Of a stretch of DNA of 64,000 nt, positions 33,131 to 42,316 are shown piece after piece. A program made the position numbers and the translations under genes. The stretch is from Solirubrobacterales bacterium. Lineage in GTDB: Bacteria > Actinomycetota > Thermoleophilia > Solirubrobacterales > 70-9. Each line of letters opens with the position of its first letter. Within the stretch, counting starts at the first letter, position 1. The stretch spans positions 81,845-145,844 of the forward strand of contig JAICSS010000002.1 of the NCBI GenBank assembly GCA_025936755.1. Reading direction: 5' to 3'. Under the pieces are notes generated by a model. That model was not told where the DNA came from. It ran no database searches and saw nothing but the letters and a program-made list of their open reading frames with translations.

Positions 33131-34471
33131 TTATTCGCCGGTTTCGGCGGGAGGCGCTTCGGCCGGGGCTTCGCCTTCGGGCGCCGCGCCCGGCGGCAGT
33201 TCGGTGGCCGCTTCTTCGCCCGACGATTCCGGCTGCGGCCGCTGCGGGAACGGTTCGCCTTTCGGTTTCGTCGGCGAGATCGAGCCGGGCAGGGCGGGCG
33301 AGGTCGGCGTCACCGGTGCGGGGCATTCTTTCGCCGGAGTTTTCGGGTCCTCTTCGTAGCAGGCCGGGGAGGCGTTGGCGGGACGGCCGTCGCCGACGTA
33401 GTTCCCGCATTTTTCGATCAGGAAGTCGTCGGCGCACTCGGTGCGGCTTCTCCACCTGGCTTCGTAGCCGGAGACGAATTCGGCGAGGTATTCCTGCTGG
33501 GCCTGCTGTCCCAGCGTCGATTCGATCTGCGCCTTCGATTCGGCCAGGGTCTGTTCTTTGCCCGGCGTCAGTTTCACGACTTCGACCAGGACCCAGTTTT
33601 TTTCGAATTTGACCGGGCCGGCGAGTTCGCCGGTAGGGCTGTCGAAGATCGCGGCTTTCAGCGGGCCTTTGAGGAATTCTTCGGTGATCCCTTCCTGCAG
33701 CCCGCCTTTGGCGGCGCTGGTCGGGTCGCTCGAGTACTTTTTCGCGACTTTTTTCCAGTTCGCCGGCGAGTTGTCTTTTTCGATCGCCGCCTTCGCCGCT
33801 TCCACTTCCTTCTTGTCTTCGTTGAGGACGAGACGGACGTCGCGGCTTTCTTTGGTCGTGAACTGCGTCGCCTTTTCGGCTTCGTAGTAGGCCTCGATCG
33901 CGCTGCTCGACGGTTTCGGAGCTTCCGCGGCCACCTTTGCCTGGAGTTCTTTGACGAAGATCTGCAATTCGACGAGTTCGTTCACTTCATCCGGCGTGAA
34001 GTTCGATTTCTTGAGGAATTCCTTGTACGCGCTCGGGGTGGGGAATTTCTGTTTTTTGATCGTCGCGAGTTCGTCTTCGACCTGTTTTTCGGTGACCGAG
34101 ATGCCCATTTCTTCGGCCTGGCCGCGGATCCAGACCCCTTCGATCTGTTCGGTCACGGCGGCGGTCTTGGCTTCTTCGTATTTTTTCGACCCCGGCTTCG
34201 GCGCTTTTTTGCCCTGGCCGGCCAGGGCGCGGTCGACCGCGTTCTTGACCCTGTCTTCGCTGATGTTCCCGAACTCGCTAGGAACGCCGGAGACGTGGAC
34301 GGCGTCGCCGGAGGACACGCTCGGCCCGGTCAGCCCCTGGGCGATCGCGAAGCCCGCGAAGAGCAGGACGAAGACGGCGCCGAAGACGATCAGCGCGAGG
34401 CGCTGCCGCCCGGCGGCTTTGTCGTCCCGGTCTCGGCCTGGCCTGCCCCTCTGGCCCGCTTTCGCTCCCAT
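33131..34471 (-). CDS. membrane-anchored SurA/PrsA-type peptidyl-prolyl isomerase
   Basis: A 446-residue protein: short basic tail, one signal-anchor helix (LALIVFGAVFVLLFAGFAIA), a SurA-N-like chaperone region (about 60-190), a parvulin-like domain (about 205-315; RDVRLVLNEDKKE, KKYSSDPTSAAKGGLQEGI, GPVKFEKNWVLVEVV) and a disordered Pro/Glu tail. It would fold exported proteins outside the membrane. Four Cys near 340-385 may form disulfides. Its codons use AAA and GAA more than its neighbours do, a local dip in G+C. Confidence 0.85.
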   Translation of the reverse strand: MGAKAGQRGRPGRDRDDKAAGRQRLALIVFGAVFVLLFAGFAIAQGLTGPSVSSGDAVHVSGVPSEFGNISEDRVKNAVDRALAGQGKKAPKPGSKKYEEAKTAAVTEQIEGVWIRGQAEEMGISVTEKQVEDELATIKKQKFPTPSAYKEFLKKSNFTPDEVNELVELQIFVKELQAKVAAEAPKPSSSAIEAYYEAEKATQFTTKESRDVRLVLNEDKKEVEAAKAAIEKDNSPANWKKVAKKYSSDPTSAAKGGLQEGITEEFLKGPLKAAIFDSPTGELAGPVKFEKNWVLVEVVKLTPGKEQTLAESKAQIESTLGQQAQQEYLAEFVSGYEARWRSRTECADDFLIEKCGNYVGDGRPANASPACYEEDPKTPAKECPAPVTPTSPALPGSISPTKPKGEPFPQRPQPESSGEEAATELPPGAAPEGEAPAEAPPAETGE

Positions 34472-34512
34472 CGAGCGGGCAGCATAGTCAAAACCGTTCG
34501 CTTAAGCAGCCT

Positions 34513-37500
34513 TTAGGCCGCCGCCGGCTCTGCCGCCCGCCGCGCCTCGCGCAAACCCGAGGCCATCGCCAGCACCGCCGCCAGGCGCTCGTCCGGGTCG
34601 CCGGCTACCCGGACGGCGGCGGTCTGCTCGCGCCATTCGTAGAGCGCGCCCTCGACCTGCTCGGCCAGGACCCCGGCCGCCTCGGAGTCGAGCTCGACCC
34701 CGGTGACGCTGAGGCGGCCGCCGCGGAACTCGACGCTGCGGGCGCCGGCGAGGCCGAGCTCGATCCGCGCCTGCTGCAGCTTCAGCAGGTTCTCGGCCTG
34801 CGGCGGCAGCGGCCCGAAGCGGTCGCCGAGCTCGTCGCGGATCGCCCGCAGCTGGCCCGGCTCGCGGGCGGCGACGATGCGGCGGTGGATGTCGATCTTC
34901 GCCGCCTCGAAGGGAACGAAGGTGGCCGGGAGGTAGGCGTCGACGGGGACGTCGAGGCGGACCGGCTCCGGCGCCTCCTCCCGCTCCTCGCCCTCCTCGG
35001 TGGCCATCGCCACCGCTTCGTCGATCATCTGGCAGTAGAGCTCGAAGCCGACCGCGGCGACGTGGCCGGACTGCTCGTCGCCGAGCAGGTTGCCGGCGCC
35101 GCGGATGTCGAGGTCCCGCATCGCGATCCTGAAGCCGGAGCCGAGCTCGGTGTGGTCGGCGAGGGTCGAGAGCCGCGCCGCCGCCTCCTCGGTCAGCGCC
35201 TCGGCCGAGGGGTAGAGCAGGTAGGCGAAGGCGCGCTCGCGAGAGCGCCCGACGCGGCCGCGGATCTGGTAGGCCTGCGAGAGCCCGAGCTGGTCGGCGC
35301 GCTCGACGATCAGGGTGTTCGCGGTCGGGATGTCGAGGCCGGACTCGATGATCGTCGTCGTCACCAGGCAGTCGGCCTCGCCGCGGAGGAAGGCCAGCAT
35401 CGTCTCCTCGAGCCGGTGCTCGTCCATCTGCCCGTGCGCTTCGAGGAAGCGCGCGCCCGGGACCAGCGCCCGCAGCCGCTCGGTCGTTTCCGGCAGCGAG
35501 TCGATCCGGTTGTGGAGGACGAAGGCCTGGCCCTTGCGCTCGATCTCGCGATTGATCGCCTTGCCGACCAGGTCCTCGTCGTAGGGGCCGACGTAGGTGC
35601 GGACCGGGCGCCGGCCCTCGGGCGGGGTCTCGATCACGGAGATGTCGCGGAGGCCGGCGAGGCTCATCTGCAGGGTGCGCGGGATCGGCGTCGCCGAGAG
35701 CGACAACACGTCGACCTTGAGTTTCAGCTGCCGCAGCAGCTCCTTCTGCTTGACCCCGAAGCGCTGCTCCTCGTCGACGACGACGAGGCCGAGCTCCTTG
35801 GCGCGGACGTCGCGCGAGAGCAGCCGGTGGGTGCCGATCAGGACGTCGACCTTGCCCGCCTCGAAGTCCTCGAGCACGGCTTTGACCTCCGCCTGCGGGC
35901 GCAGCCGGGAGACGCCCTCGACCCGGAACGGCAGGTCGGCGAGGCGCTCGCGGAAGGTCCCGAAGTGCTGCTGGGCGAGGATCGTCGTCGGCACCAGGAC
36001 CATCACCTGCCTGCCGTCGGAGGCGGCCTTGACGGCGGCGCGCAACGCCACCTCGGTCTTGCCGAAGCCGACGTCGCCGCAGACCAGCCGGTCCATCGGC
36101 CGCTCCGACTCCATGTCGGCCTTGACCGCCTCGATCGCTTCCATCTGGTCGGCGGTCTCGCGGTAGGGGAAGGCGGTCTCCATCGCGACCTGCCATTCGG
36201 AGTCGGGCGGGAAGCCGTGCCCCTTGCGGGCGCGGCGCTCGGCGTAGAGGTTGAGCAGCTCGCCGGCGAGGGCGCCGGCGGCTTTGCGGGCCCGCGCCTT
36301 CATGTTCTGCCAGCGTTTGCCGCCCAGCGCCGAGAGCGTCGGTTCGCCGCCGGCGCCGACGTAGCGGCTCAACTTCGCCAGCTGGTCGGTGGGGACGTAG
36401 ACCCGGTCTTCGCCTTTGTATTCGAGGTAGAGGTAGTCGCGGGTGACGCCGCCGACCTCACGCGTCTCGAAGCCGGCGAAGCGGGCGACGCCGTGGTCCT
36501 CGTGGACGACGTAGTCGCCGACCCGCAGTTCGCCGAAGGCGAGGCGGCCGCGGCCGGCGCCGGGCGCCGGCTCCTCGCTGCGGCGACGGTGGACGAGGCG
36601 GCGGAAGGGGTAGACGGCGAGCTTCAGCTCGGGGCTGACGAAGCCCTCGCGCAGGCGCGCCTCGGCGAAGGAGAGGCCGGGGTCGGGCGAGACCCGGCCG
36701 CCTTCGAGCAGGCGGGCGTCGAGGCGGTCGAGCCCGTAGCGGGCGCGCTCGGCCTCGCCGCGGCTCTCGAAGGCGACGACGGTGCGGTAGCCGGAGCGGA
36801 CCAGTTTCTCCAGCTCGCCCTCGGCCTCCTTGACGCTGCGGGCGGGGGACTCGGCGCGGGCGGCGCGGAAAGCGTCCTCCTCCTCGTCTTCCTCCTCGCC
36901 GAGCCCGGTCAGCGCCAGCGCCGCCCGCTCGGCCAGCGGCGCGGCGACGTCGACGTAGAGGTGCTGGGCGTCCTCGGCGTGCATCGCCGTGGTCACGTCC
37001 TCCCAGTGGTCGCGCAGCGCCGGCTCGATCTCGTCGGAGCCGACCAGGACCACCGCGGCGGCGGCGGGAACCGACTCCAGCGGCGCCCGGAAGTGCTCCA
37101 GCGGCAGCGCTTCGGCCAGGTTCGGGGACTCGCTCCCCTCCTCCTCGGCGGCCATCGCCGCCAGCTCGGCCAGCTCCCGGTGCTCGGCGTCGAGCTCGGC
37201 CGCCGGCGCCAGCTCGACCCGCTCGGCCTCGCCGAGCGAGCGTTGGGTGAAGGTCGAGAACCAGCGCATCGACTCGACCTCGTCGCCGAAGAGCTCGATC
37301 CGCACCGCCCGCTCCTCGGTCGCGGGGAAGACGTCGAGGATGCCGCCGCGGACCGCGAACTGGCCGCGCTCCTCGACCTGCTCGACCCGTTCGTAGCCGG
37401 CGCCGACGAGGTCGGAGGCGACGGCGCCCGGCTCGATCTCCTCCCCGATGGCGATCGCGAAGCCGGCCGGGCGCAGGGAGGCGTCCGGGACCGCCTCGGC

Positions 37501-37899
37501 CAGCGCCGTCGCCGAGGCGACGACCACCGCGTCGGCCTCGGAGCCGAGCGCGTCGAGCGCGTCGATCCGCAGCCCGACCAGGTGCGGCGGCGGCGTCACG
37601 TGCGAGGCGTATCCGGTCCCGCGCGAGGGGTAGAGACGGACCCGGCGCGGCGCCAGGTAGGCGCGCAGGTCGGCGGCGAGGTCGCGGGCGGAGCGGTCGT
37701 CGGGCGCGACCAGCAGCGCCGGCCGCTCGGCCAGCCCCCGGTCGTCCTCGAGCAGCGCCGCCAGCAGCAGCGGCCGCAGCATCGTCGAGGCGCGGACGCT
37801 CGCCCCCTCCCCTCCCTCGGCCGCCGCCCGCACGCGCGAGGCGAGCGCGTGCACGCGCTCGTTCTCGGCGGCGATGTCGATCAGCGGCCTAAGACTCAT
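34513..37899 (-). CDS. mfd: transcription-repair coupling factor
   Basis: A 1128-residue Mfd. Layout: UvrB-like N-terminal modules (about 1-360), the RNA-polymerase-interacting domain beginning GELRVGDYVVHEDHGVARFAGFE (about 495), the RecG-like helicase with Walker A CGDVGFGKTEVALRAA and DEEQ box VVVDEEQRFGVKQKE, the SATPIPRTLQMSL motif, then motifs IV-VI ending in the QIRGRVGRSRERAFAYL box, and a C-terminal TRCF domain. It removes stalled RNA polymerase and recruits UvrA. The ATG lies 9 bases from one arm of a long inverted repeat (37908-38012). Confidence 0.97.
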   Translation of the reverse strand: MSLRPLIDIAAENERVHALASRVRAAAEGGEGASVRASTMLRPLLLAALLEDDRGLAERPALLVAPDDRSARDLAADLRAYLAPRRVRLYPSRGTGYASHVTPPPHLVGLRIDALDALGSEADAVVVASATALAEAVPDASLRPAGFAIAIGEEIEPGAVASDLVGAGYERVEQVEERGQFAVRGGILDVFPATEERAVRIELFGDEVESMRWFSTFTQRSLGEAERVELAPAAELDAEHRELAELAAMAAEEEGSESPNLAEALPLEHFRAPLESVPAAAAVVLVGSDEIEPALRDHWEDVTTAMHAEDAQHLYVDVAAPLAERAALALTGLGEEEDEEEDAFRAARAESPARSVKEAEGELEKLVRSGYRTVVAFESRGEAERARYGLDRLDARLLEGGRVSPDPGLSFAEARLREGFVSPELKLAVYPFRRLVHRRRSEEPAPGAGRGRLAFGELRVGDYVVHEDHGVARFAGFETREVGGVTRDYLYLEYKGEDRVYVPTDQLAKLSRYVGAGGEPTLSALGGKRWQNMKARARKAAGALAGELLNLYAERRARKGHGFPPDSEWQVAMETAFPYRETADQMEAIEAVKADMESERPMDRLVCGDVGFGKTEVALRAAVKAASDGRQVMVLVPTTILAQQHFGTFRERLADLPFRVEGVSRLRPQAEVKAVLEDFEAGKVDVLIGTHRLLSRDVRAKELGLVVVDEEQRFGVKQKELLRQLKLKVDVLSLSATPIPRTLQMSLAGLRDISVIETPPEGRRPVRTYVGPYDEDLVGKAINREIERKGQAFVLHNRIDSLPETTERLRALVPGARFLEAHGQMDEHRLEETMLAFLRGEADCLVTTTIIESGLDIPTANTLIVERADQLGLSQAYQIRGRVGRSRERAFAYLLYPSAEALTEEAAARLSTLADHTELGSGFRIAMRDLDIRGAGNLLGDEQSGHVAAVGFELYCQMIDEAVAMATEEGEEREEAPEPVRLDVPVDAYLPATFVPFEAAKIDIHRRIVAAREPGQLRAIRDELGDRFGPLPPQAENLLKLQQARIELGLAGARSVEFRGGRLSVTGVELDSEAAGVLAEQVEGALYEWREQTAAVRVAGDPDERLAAVLAMASGLREARRAAEPAAA

Positions 37900-37907
37900 C
37901 GGGCGGC

Positions 37908-38012
37908 CTCAGAGGTTGACATGCGGCGTCCTCGGTCGGCCGCCTGCGGTCACGCACTAACCGTGCGCTCCCCTTGCCGGCCTCCCTGCGTCCTTGCCTG
38001 TCAACCTCTGAG
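37908..38012 (-). promoter_or_regulatory. long-range inverted repeat in the mfd leader, covering its ribosome site
   Basis: CTCAGAGGTTGACA (37908-37921) is the exact complement of 37999-38012, enclosing 77 bases that themselves hold a small CACG/CGTG stem. On the - strand the second arm ends 9 bases before the mfd ATG and contains the only ribosome-site-like GAGG. Outer bases GGGCGG/CCGCCC can extend the stem with one bulge. It may hide or expose the mfd start or act as an intercistronic terminator. Confidence 0.6.
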
Positions 38013-38022
38013 CCCCGCCCGA

Positions 38023-38772
38023 TCATTCCCGAGAAGGAAGACCAGGGCCATGCTGCTGCCACTCGACCTGGCCGCGGCCCTCGGCGGCGGAGCGGCCGAC
38101 GACGTCGTCCCACCCGTGCAGCATCCGCTTCAGCTGGGCGACGGCCTCCGGCGGGTGGGCCGCGACCTCGGCGGCGAGCTCCAGCGCCGCCTGCTCGGTG
38201 CCGGCGGCGGGGGCGACGCGGTTGACGAGCCCGAGCCGCAGCGCCTCGTCGGCGCCGACGGTTCGCGAGCTGAGGAGCAGGTACTTGGCGGCGGCGAGGC
38301 CGCAGAGGGTGACGAGCCGGGCCGGTCCGACGGGCACGCCCAGCGCGGCGCCCGGGAAGCGCATCCGCAGGTTGGCGCCGCCGATCCGCAGGTCGCAGGC
38401 GACCGCGATCTCCGCCCCGCCGCCGACGACGTCGCCGTGACAGGCGGCGATCGTCGGCTTCGGGAAGTCGACGACGGCGTCGTAGAGGTCGGCGAAGAGC
38501 TGCATCCGCCGGACCTTGCCCTCGTCGTCGAGCTGCTCCCTGACGTCGGCGCCGGCCGAAAGCCCGAGGTGATCGGCGGAGCTGATCACCAGCACCCGCA
38601 CCGCCTCGTCGCCGCGCGCCACCGCCAGGTGCTCGAGCAGCTCGAGCAGCATCTGGGTGTCGATCGCGTTCCGCGCCTGCGGCCGCTCGAGGCGGACGAC
38701 GGCGAGGCCCTGCTCGTCGACCGAGTAGCTCGTCACCTCCTGCCCGGGGACTCCCCCGTTCTCCGCGCTCAT
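38023..38772 (-). CDS. enoyl-CoA hydratase/isomerase family protein
   Basis: A 249-residue crotonase-fold protein. The oxyanion-hole segments are VRLERPQARNAIDTQM with STAGADV replaced by LGLSAGADVREQL, and CHGDVVGGGAEIAVACDLRIGG. The usual Glu of the hydratase pair is at VPVGPARLV without an obvious second acid, so reaction type (hydratase, isomerase or other) is open. Its ATG overlaps the pth stop (ATGA). Confidence 0.88.
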   Translation of the reverse strand: MSAENGGVPGQEVTSYSVDEQGLAVVRLERPQARNAIDTQMLLELLEHLAVARGDEAVRVLVISSADHLGLSAGADVREQLDDEGKVRRMQLFADLYDAVVDFPKPTIAACHGDVVGGGAEIAVACDLRIGGANLRMRFPGAALGVPVGPARLVTLCGLAAAKYLLLSSRTVGADEALRLGLVNRVAPAAGTEQAALELAAEVAAHPPEAVAQLKRMLHGWDDVVGRSAAEGRGQVEWQQHGPGLPSRE

Positions 38773-39359
38773 GCCTCGGAAGCTATCCGCTCGACCAGGC
38801 GCTCGGTCTCCTGCGCGGCGCCGGCGACCAGCGCCTCGACCTCGGCCCTGGGCTCGCTGAAGCGGCCGAGCACGTAGGCGGAGACGATCTCCGGATCGGT
38901 CGAGGCCGGCCGCCCCACCCCGACCCGCACCCGCCAGAACTCCGGGTCGCCGAAGCCGCGCTTGAGGCTCTTCAGCCCGTTGTGGCCGGCGAGGCCGCCG
39001 CCGAGCCGGGCCTTGATCTCCCCGAACGGCAGGTCGATCTCGTCGTGGACGACGATCACCCGGTCCAGCGGCACCTTCAGCGAGCCGCGAGCAGGACCGG
39101 CCGAGGTGCCCGATTCGTTCATGTAGGTGCGCGGCTGCAGCAGCGCCACCCGCGGACCGCCGGGCCCGGTCCGGCCTTCGGAGATCACCCCGTTGAACTT
39201 CTGCTTGGGCTTCGGCAGGTCCCAGCGCCCGGCGAGCTCGCTCGCCACCGCGAAACCGACGTTGTGGCGGGTGCGCTCGTACTCCGGTCCCGGGTTGCCG
39301 AGACCGACGACGAGGATGCGATCGCCGCTTTCCCCGTCAGAGCGGCGGAACAGCGACAG
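38769..39359 (-). CDS. pth: peptidyl-tRNA hydrolase, apparently started at CTG
   Basis: A 196-residue essential enzyme that frees tRNA from peptidyl-tRNA. Catalytic residues: N22 (VVGLGNPGPEY), H32 (TRHNVGF), the YMNESG Asn, HDEIDLP Asp, and GGLAGHNGLKS Asn. Between the in-frame TAA of rplY (39363-39365) and the conserved VVGLGNPG there is no ATG, GTG or TTG; the only near-cognate starts are CTG at 39359 and 39353. GAGGG at 39370-39374 is 10 bases before the first. The first ATG (39248) would delete the active site. Translation is probably coupled to rplY. Confidence 0.88.
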   Translation of the reverse strand: MSLFRRSDGESGDRILVVGLGNPGPEYERTRHNVGFAVASELAGRWDLPKPKQKFNGVISEGRTGPGGPRVALLQPRTYMNESGTSAGPARGSLKVPLDRVIVVHDEIDLPFGEIKARLGGGLAGHNGLKSLKRGFGDPEFWRVRVGVGRPASTDPEIVSAYVLGRFSEPRAEVEALVAGAAQETERLVERIASEA

Positions 39360-39362
39360 CGG

Positions 39363-40046
<684 letters not shown>

Positions 40047-40106
40047 CGGACGGGAGAGAATAGAGAACTCCGTCCCGAACAGTGCCTGTGACACCCTTCG
40101 CCCTGG

Positions 40107-41525
40107 ATGTCCGACGACTCGAAAATCCCCAAGGGCCGGATCCGCCGCTCCGCCAAGCTGGGCTCGATAGTCGGCGTTCAGGGCGCCCGCTACGCCGGCA
40201 CCAAAGCCGCCAACGTCGGCCGCTCCGAGGACGAGAGCAAAGAGCGGCTCGAGCAGCGCCACCTGGAGACGGCGATGAAGATGGTCGGCGCGCTGGGCCA
40301 GATGAAGGGCGCGGCGATGAAGCTCGGCCAGTTCGCCTCCTTCATCGACACCGAGTTCATCCCCGAGGAGTACCGCGACATCTACCAGGAGCAGCTGGCG
40401 AAGCTGCGCACCGACGCGCCGGCGATGCCCTGGGAGAAGGTCGAGAAGGTGCTGGAGGAGGAGTACGACGGCGAACCGGTCTCCGAGCTCTTCGCCGAGT
40501 TCGAGACCGAGGCCTTCGCCGCCGCCTCGATCGGCCAGGTCCACCGGGCCGAGCTGCTCGACGGCCGCGCGGTCGCGGTGAAGATCCAGTACCCGGGGAT
40601 CGCCGAGGCGCTCGACGCCGACCTCCGCAACGCCGGCACCCTGGTGCGGCTGGCGCGGGCGCTGGCGCCGGGGCTCGACGCCAAGGCGATCGCCGAGGAG
40701 ATCCGCGAGCGGGTGATGGAGGAGCTCGACTACGAGTACGAGGCCCAGAACCAGCGCACCTTCTCCCGCGCCTACCGCGGCCACCCCTTCATCTACGTGC
40801 CCGAAGTCGTGACCAGGCTCTCGCGCCGGCGCGTCCTCGTCACCGAGCTGGTCAGCGGCCGCGGCTTCGAGGAGATCAAGGAGCTGCCGCACGAGGAGCG
40901 CAGCCGCTTCGGCGAGATCGTCTTCCGCGGCAGCATCGGCTCGATGTTCAACGTCCAGCACTTCAACGCCGACCCCCACCCCGGCAACTACATCCTCATG
41001 GACGACGGCCGCGTCGCCTTCCTCGACTTCGGGATGACGAAGAAGCTGGATCGCGAGCAGATCCTGCTCGAGCAGCGCGCCTTCGACGCCGCCTCGCGCG
41101 ACGACCCGGAGGCCTTCCGCCAAGCCCTTCACGACCTCGGCTTCGTCAAGAAGCCCTCGAAGCTGGACGCCGAGCGGCTGCTGGAGCACATGGGCGCGGT
41201 CGGCGGCTGGTACATCGAGGACCGCGAGATCGAGATCACCCCCCGGCGGGTGATGAAGATCATCGAATCCACCCACGACCCGCGCTCGGAGTTCTACGAG
41301 CTGATGCGCCGCGAGTCGATCCCGGCCGAGGAGCTGATGGGGCGGCGGATGGAAATCGGCGTCGTCGCCGTGCTCGGCCAGCTGCGGGCGAAGCGCAACT
41401 GGCACCGGATCTTCCGCGAGTGGGTCTACGCCGACCCGCCCGCCACCGAGCTCGGCCGGGAGGAATGGGAGTACTTCGAGGAACGAGGGCTGAAGCGGGC
41501 GCCCGGCCTCGCCGAAACCCTCTGA
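40107..41525 (+). CDS. ABC1/UbiB-family atypical kinase
   Basis: A 472-residue protein-kinase-like fold with the family-specific KxGQ (MKLGQFAS), Ala-rich loop AFAAASIGQVHRA, the ion-pair Lys in VAVKIQYPG, catalytic loop FNADPHPGNYIL and metal motif FLDFGM. UbiB/ADCK proteins support isoprenoid quinone metabolism; this organism should use menaquinone, as its QcrB suggests. The C-terminal 120 residues are helical. It is the only + strand gene in a long - strand region. Confidence 0.9.
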   Translation: MSDDSKIPKGRIRRSAKLGSIVGVQGARYAGTKAANVGRSEDESKERLEQRHLETAMKMVGALGQMKGAAMKLGQFASFIDTEFIPEEYRDIYQEQLAKLRTDAPAMPWEKVEKVLEEEYDGEPVSELFAEFETEAFAAASIGQVHRAELLDGRAVAVKIQYPGIAEALDADLRNAGTLVRLARALAPGLDAKAIAEEIRERVMEELDYEYEAQNQRTFSRAYRGHPFIYVPEVVTRLSRRRVLVTELVSGRGFEEIKELPHEERSRFGEIVFRGSIGSMFNVQHFNADPHPGNYILMDDGRVAFLDFGMTKKLDREQILLEQRAFDAASRDDPEAFRQALHDLGFVKKPSKLDAERLLEHMGAVGGWYIEDREIEITPRRVMKIIESTHDPRSEFYELMRRESIPAEELMGRRMEIGVVAVLGQLRAKRNWHRIFREWVYADPPATELGREEWEYFEERGLKRAPGLAETL

Positions 41526-41543
41526 GCCGATCTGCGGGCGCCC

Positions 41544-41568
41544 GAGCTTCGGGGGCTATGGCCCGCTC
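41544..41568 (+). repeat. hairpin of a small dispersed family (copy A)
   Basis: GAGC TTCGG GGGC TATG GCCC GCTC lies 18 bp after the ubiB-like stop and reaches into the stop codon of the convergent GDPD gene. Inner stem, TATG loop and GAGYTTCGG left side are shared with 62686-62711. Confidence 0.6.
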
Positions 41569-42316
41569 AATCTCGGAGCTGGGCGAACAGCCGCGGGTCG
41601 TTCGAGCAGAGGCCGTCGACCCCGATGGCGACGAGCTTCTCCATCCGCGGCAGGTCGTCGACGGTCCAGGCGATCAGCTCGACTCCGGCGAGCCTGCAGA
41701 TCCGGGCCAGCCGTGGCGTGACCAGCGGGTGGTAGACCCACATCGCCTCGACTCCGAACTGCGGCAATTTCTGGGCGGCGAGGCCGGGCAGGCGGTGGCG
41801 CATCGCCACCATCGCGCCCAGGACCGGGAGCCGCGCCCAGCGCTTCGAGTTCCAGTCCTTGGTCACTTTGGGATAGGTCCAGCCGCGCCGCAGCGCCGGC
41901 TGCAGCTCGAGGATCCGGCCCAGCGTGTGCAGCTCCATCGTCGAGATCATCGCCCGCTCGACCAGCCCCCGCTCCCCCAGCGCCGCGACGACCTCCTCCT
42001 CCCTGCCGGGCAGCTTGATGTCGAGGTCGATCTCGACCTCGTGCAGCGGCGGCTCGAGGAAGGCGTCGAGCGCCTCGGTCAGCTTCAGCGGCGTCCGCCG
42101 CTCGGCGTCCTCCCAGTCGTGGGCGATCACCAGCGGGTGCCGCTGCTCGGGCGGCAGGTGCGCGTCCGCCAGCCAGAGCACGTCCATCTCGATCGTGTCG
42201 ACCCCGGCCTCGACCGCCGCCCGGAAGCTCTCGACCGTGTTCCCGGGCGCGATCGAGTCGGCCCCCTTGTGGCCGACCAGGCGCAGCTTGCGCGGCTCTG
42301 AATCCGGCTCGCTCAG
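41567..42316 (-). CDS. glycerophosphodiester phosphodiesterase, apparently started at CTG
   Basis: A 249-residue TIM-barrel GDPD. The catalytic N terminus is complete only if translation starts before the first ATG (42187): RLVGHKGADSIAPGNTVESF (catalytic His, Glu site) and DTIEMDVLW. No ATG, GTG or TTG exists between the in-frame TGA upstream and this motif. The CTG at 42316 overlaps the prs stop (CTGA), the same geometry as the many ATGA overlaps in this window. Later motifs: HEVEIDLDIK, AMISTMELH, ELIAWTVDD and GVDGLCSNDP. It cleaves glycerophosphodiesters from lipid turnover. Confidence 0.85.
   Translation of the reverse strand: MSEPDSEPRKLRLVGHKGADSIAPGNTVESFRAAVEAGVDTIEMDVLWLADAHLPPEQRHPLVIAHDWEDAERRTPLKLTEALDAFLEPPLHEVEIDLDIKLPGREEEVVAALGERGLVERAMISTMELHTLGRILELQPALRRGWTYPKVTKDWNSKRWARLPVLGAMVAMRHRLPGLAAQKLPQFGVEAMWVYHPLVTPRLARICRLAGVELIAWTVDDLPRMEKLVAIGVDGLCSNDPRLFAQLRD

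Noticed and set aside
34885..38877. A 1330-codon open frame on the + strand opposite mfd
   Set aside because: It is the antisense shadow of mfd and the enoyl-CoA hydratase gene; it runs through unrelated genes and has no domain or signal.
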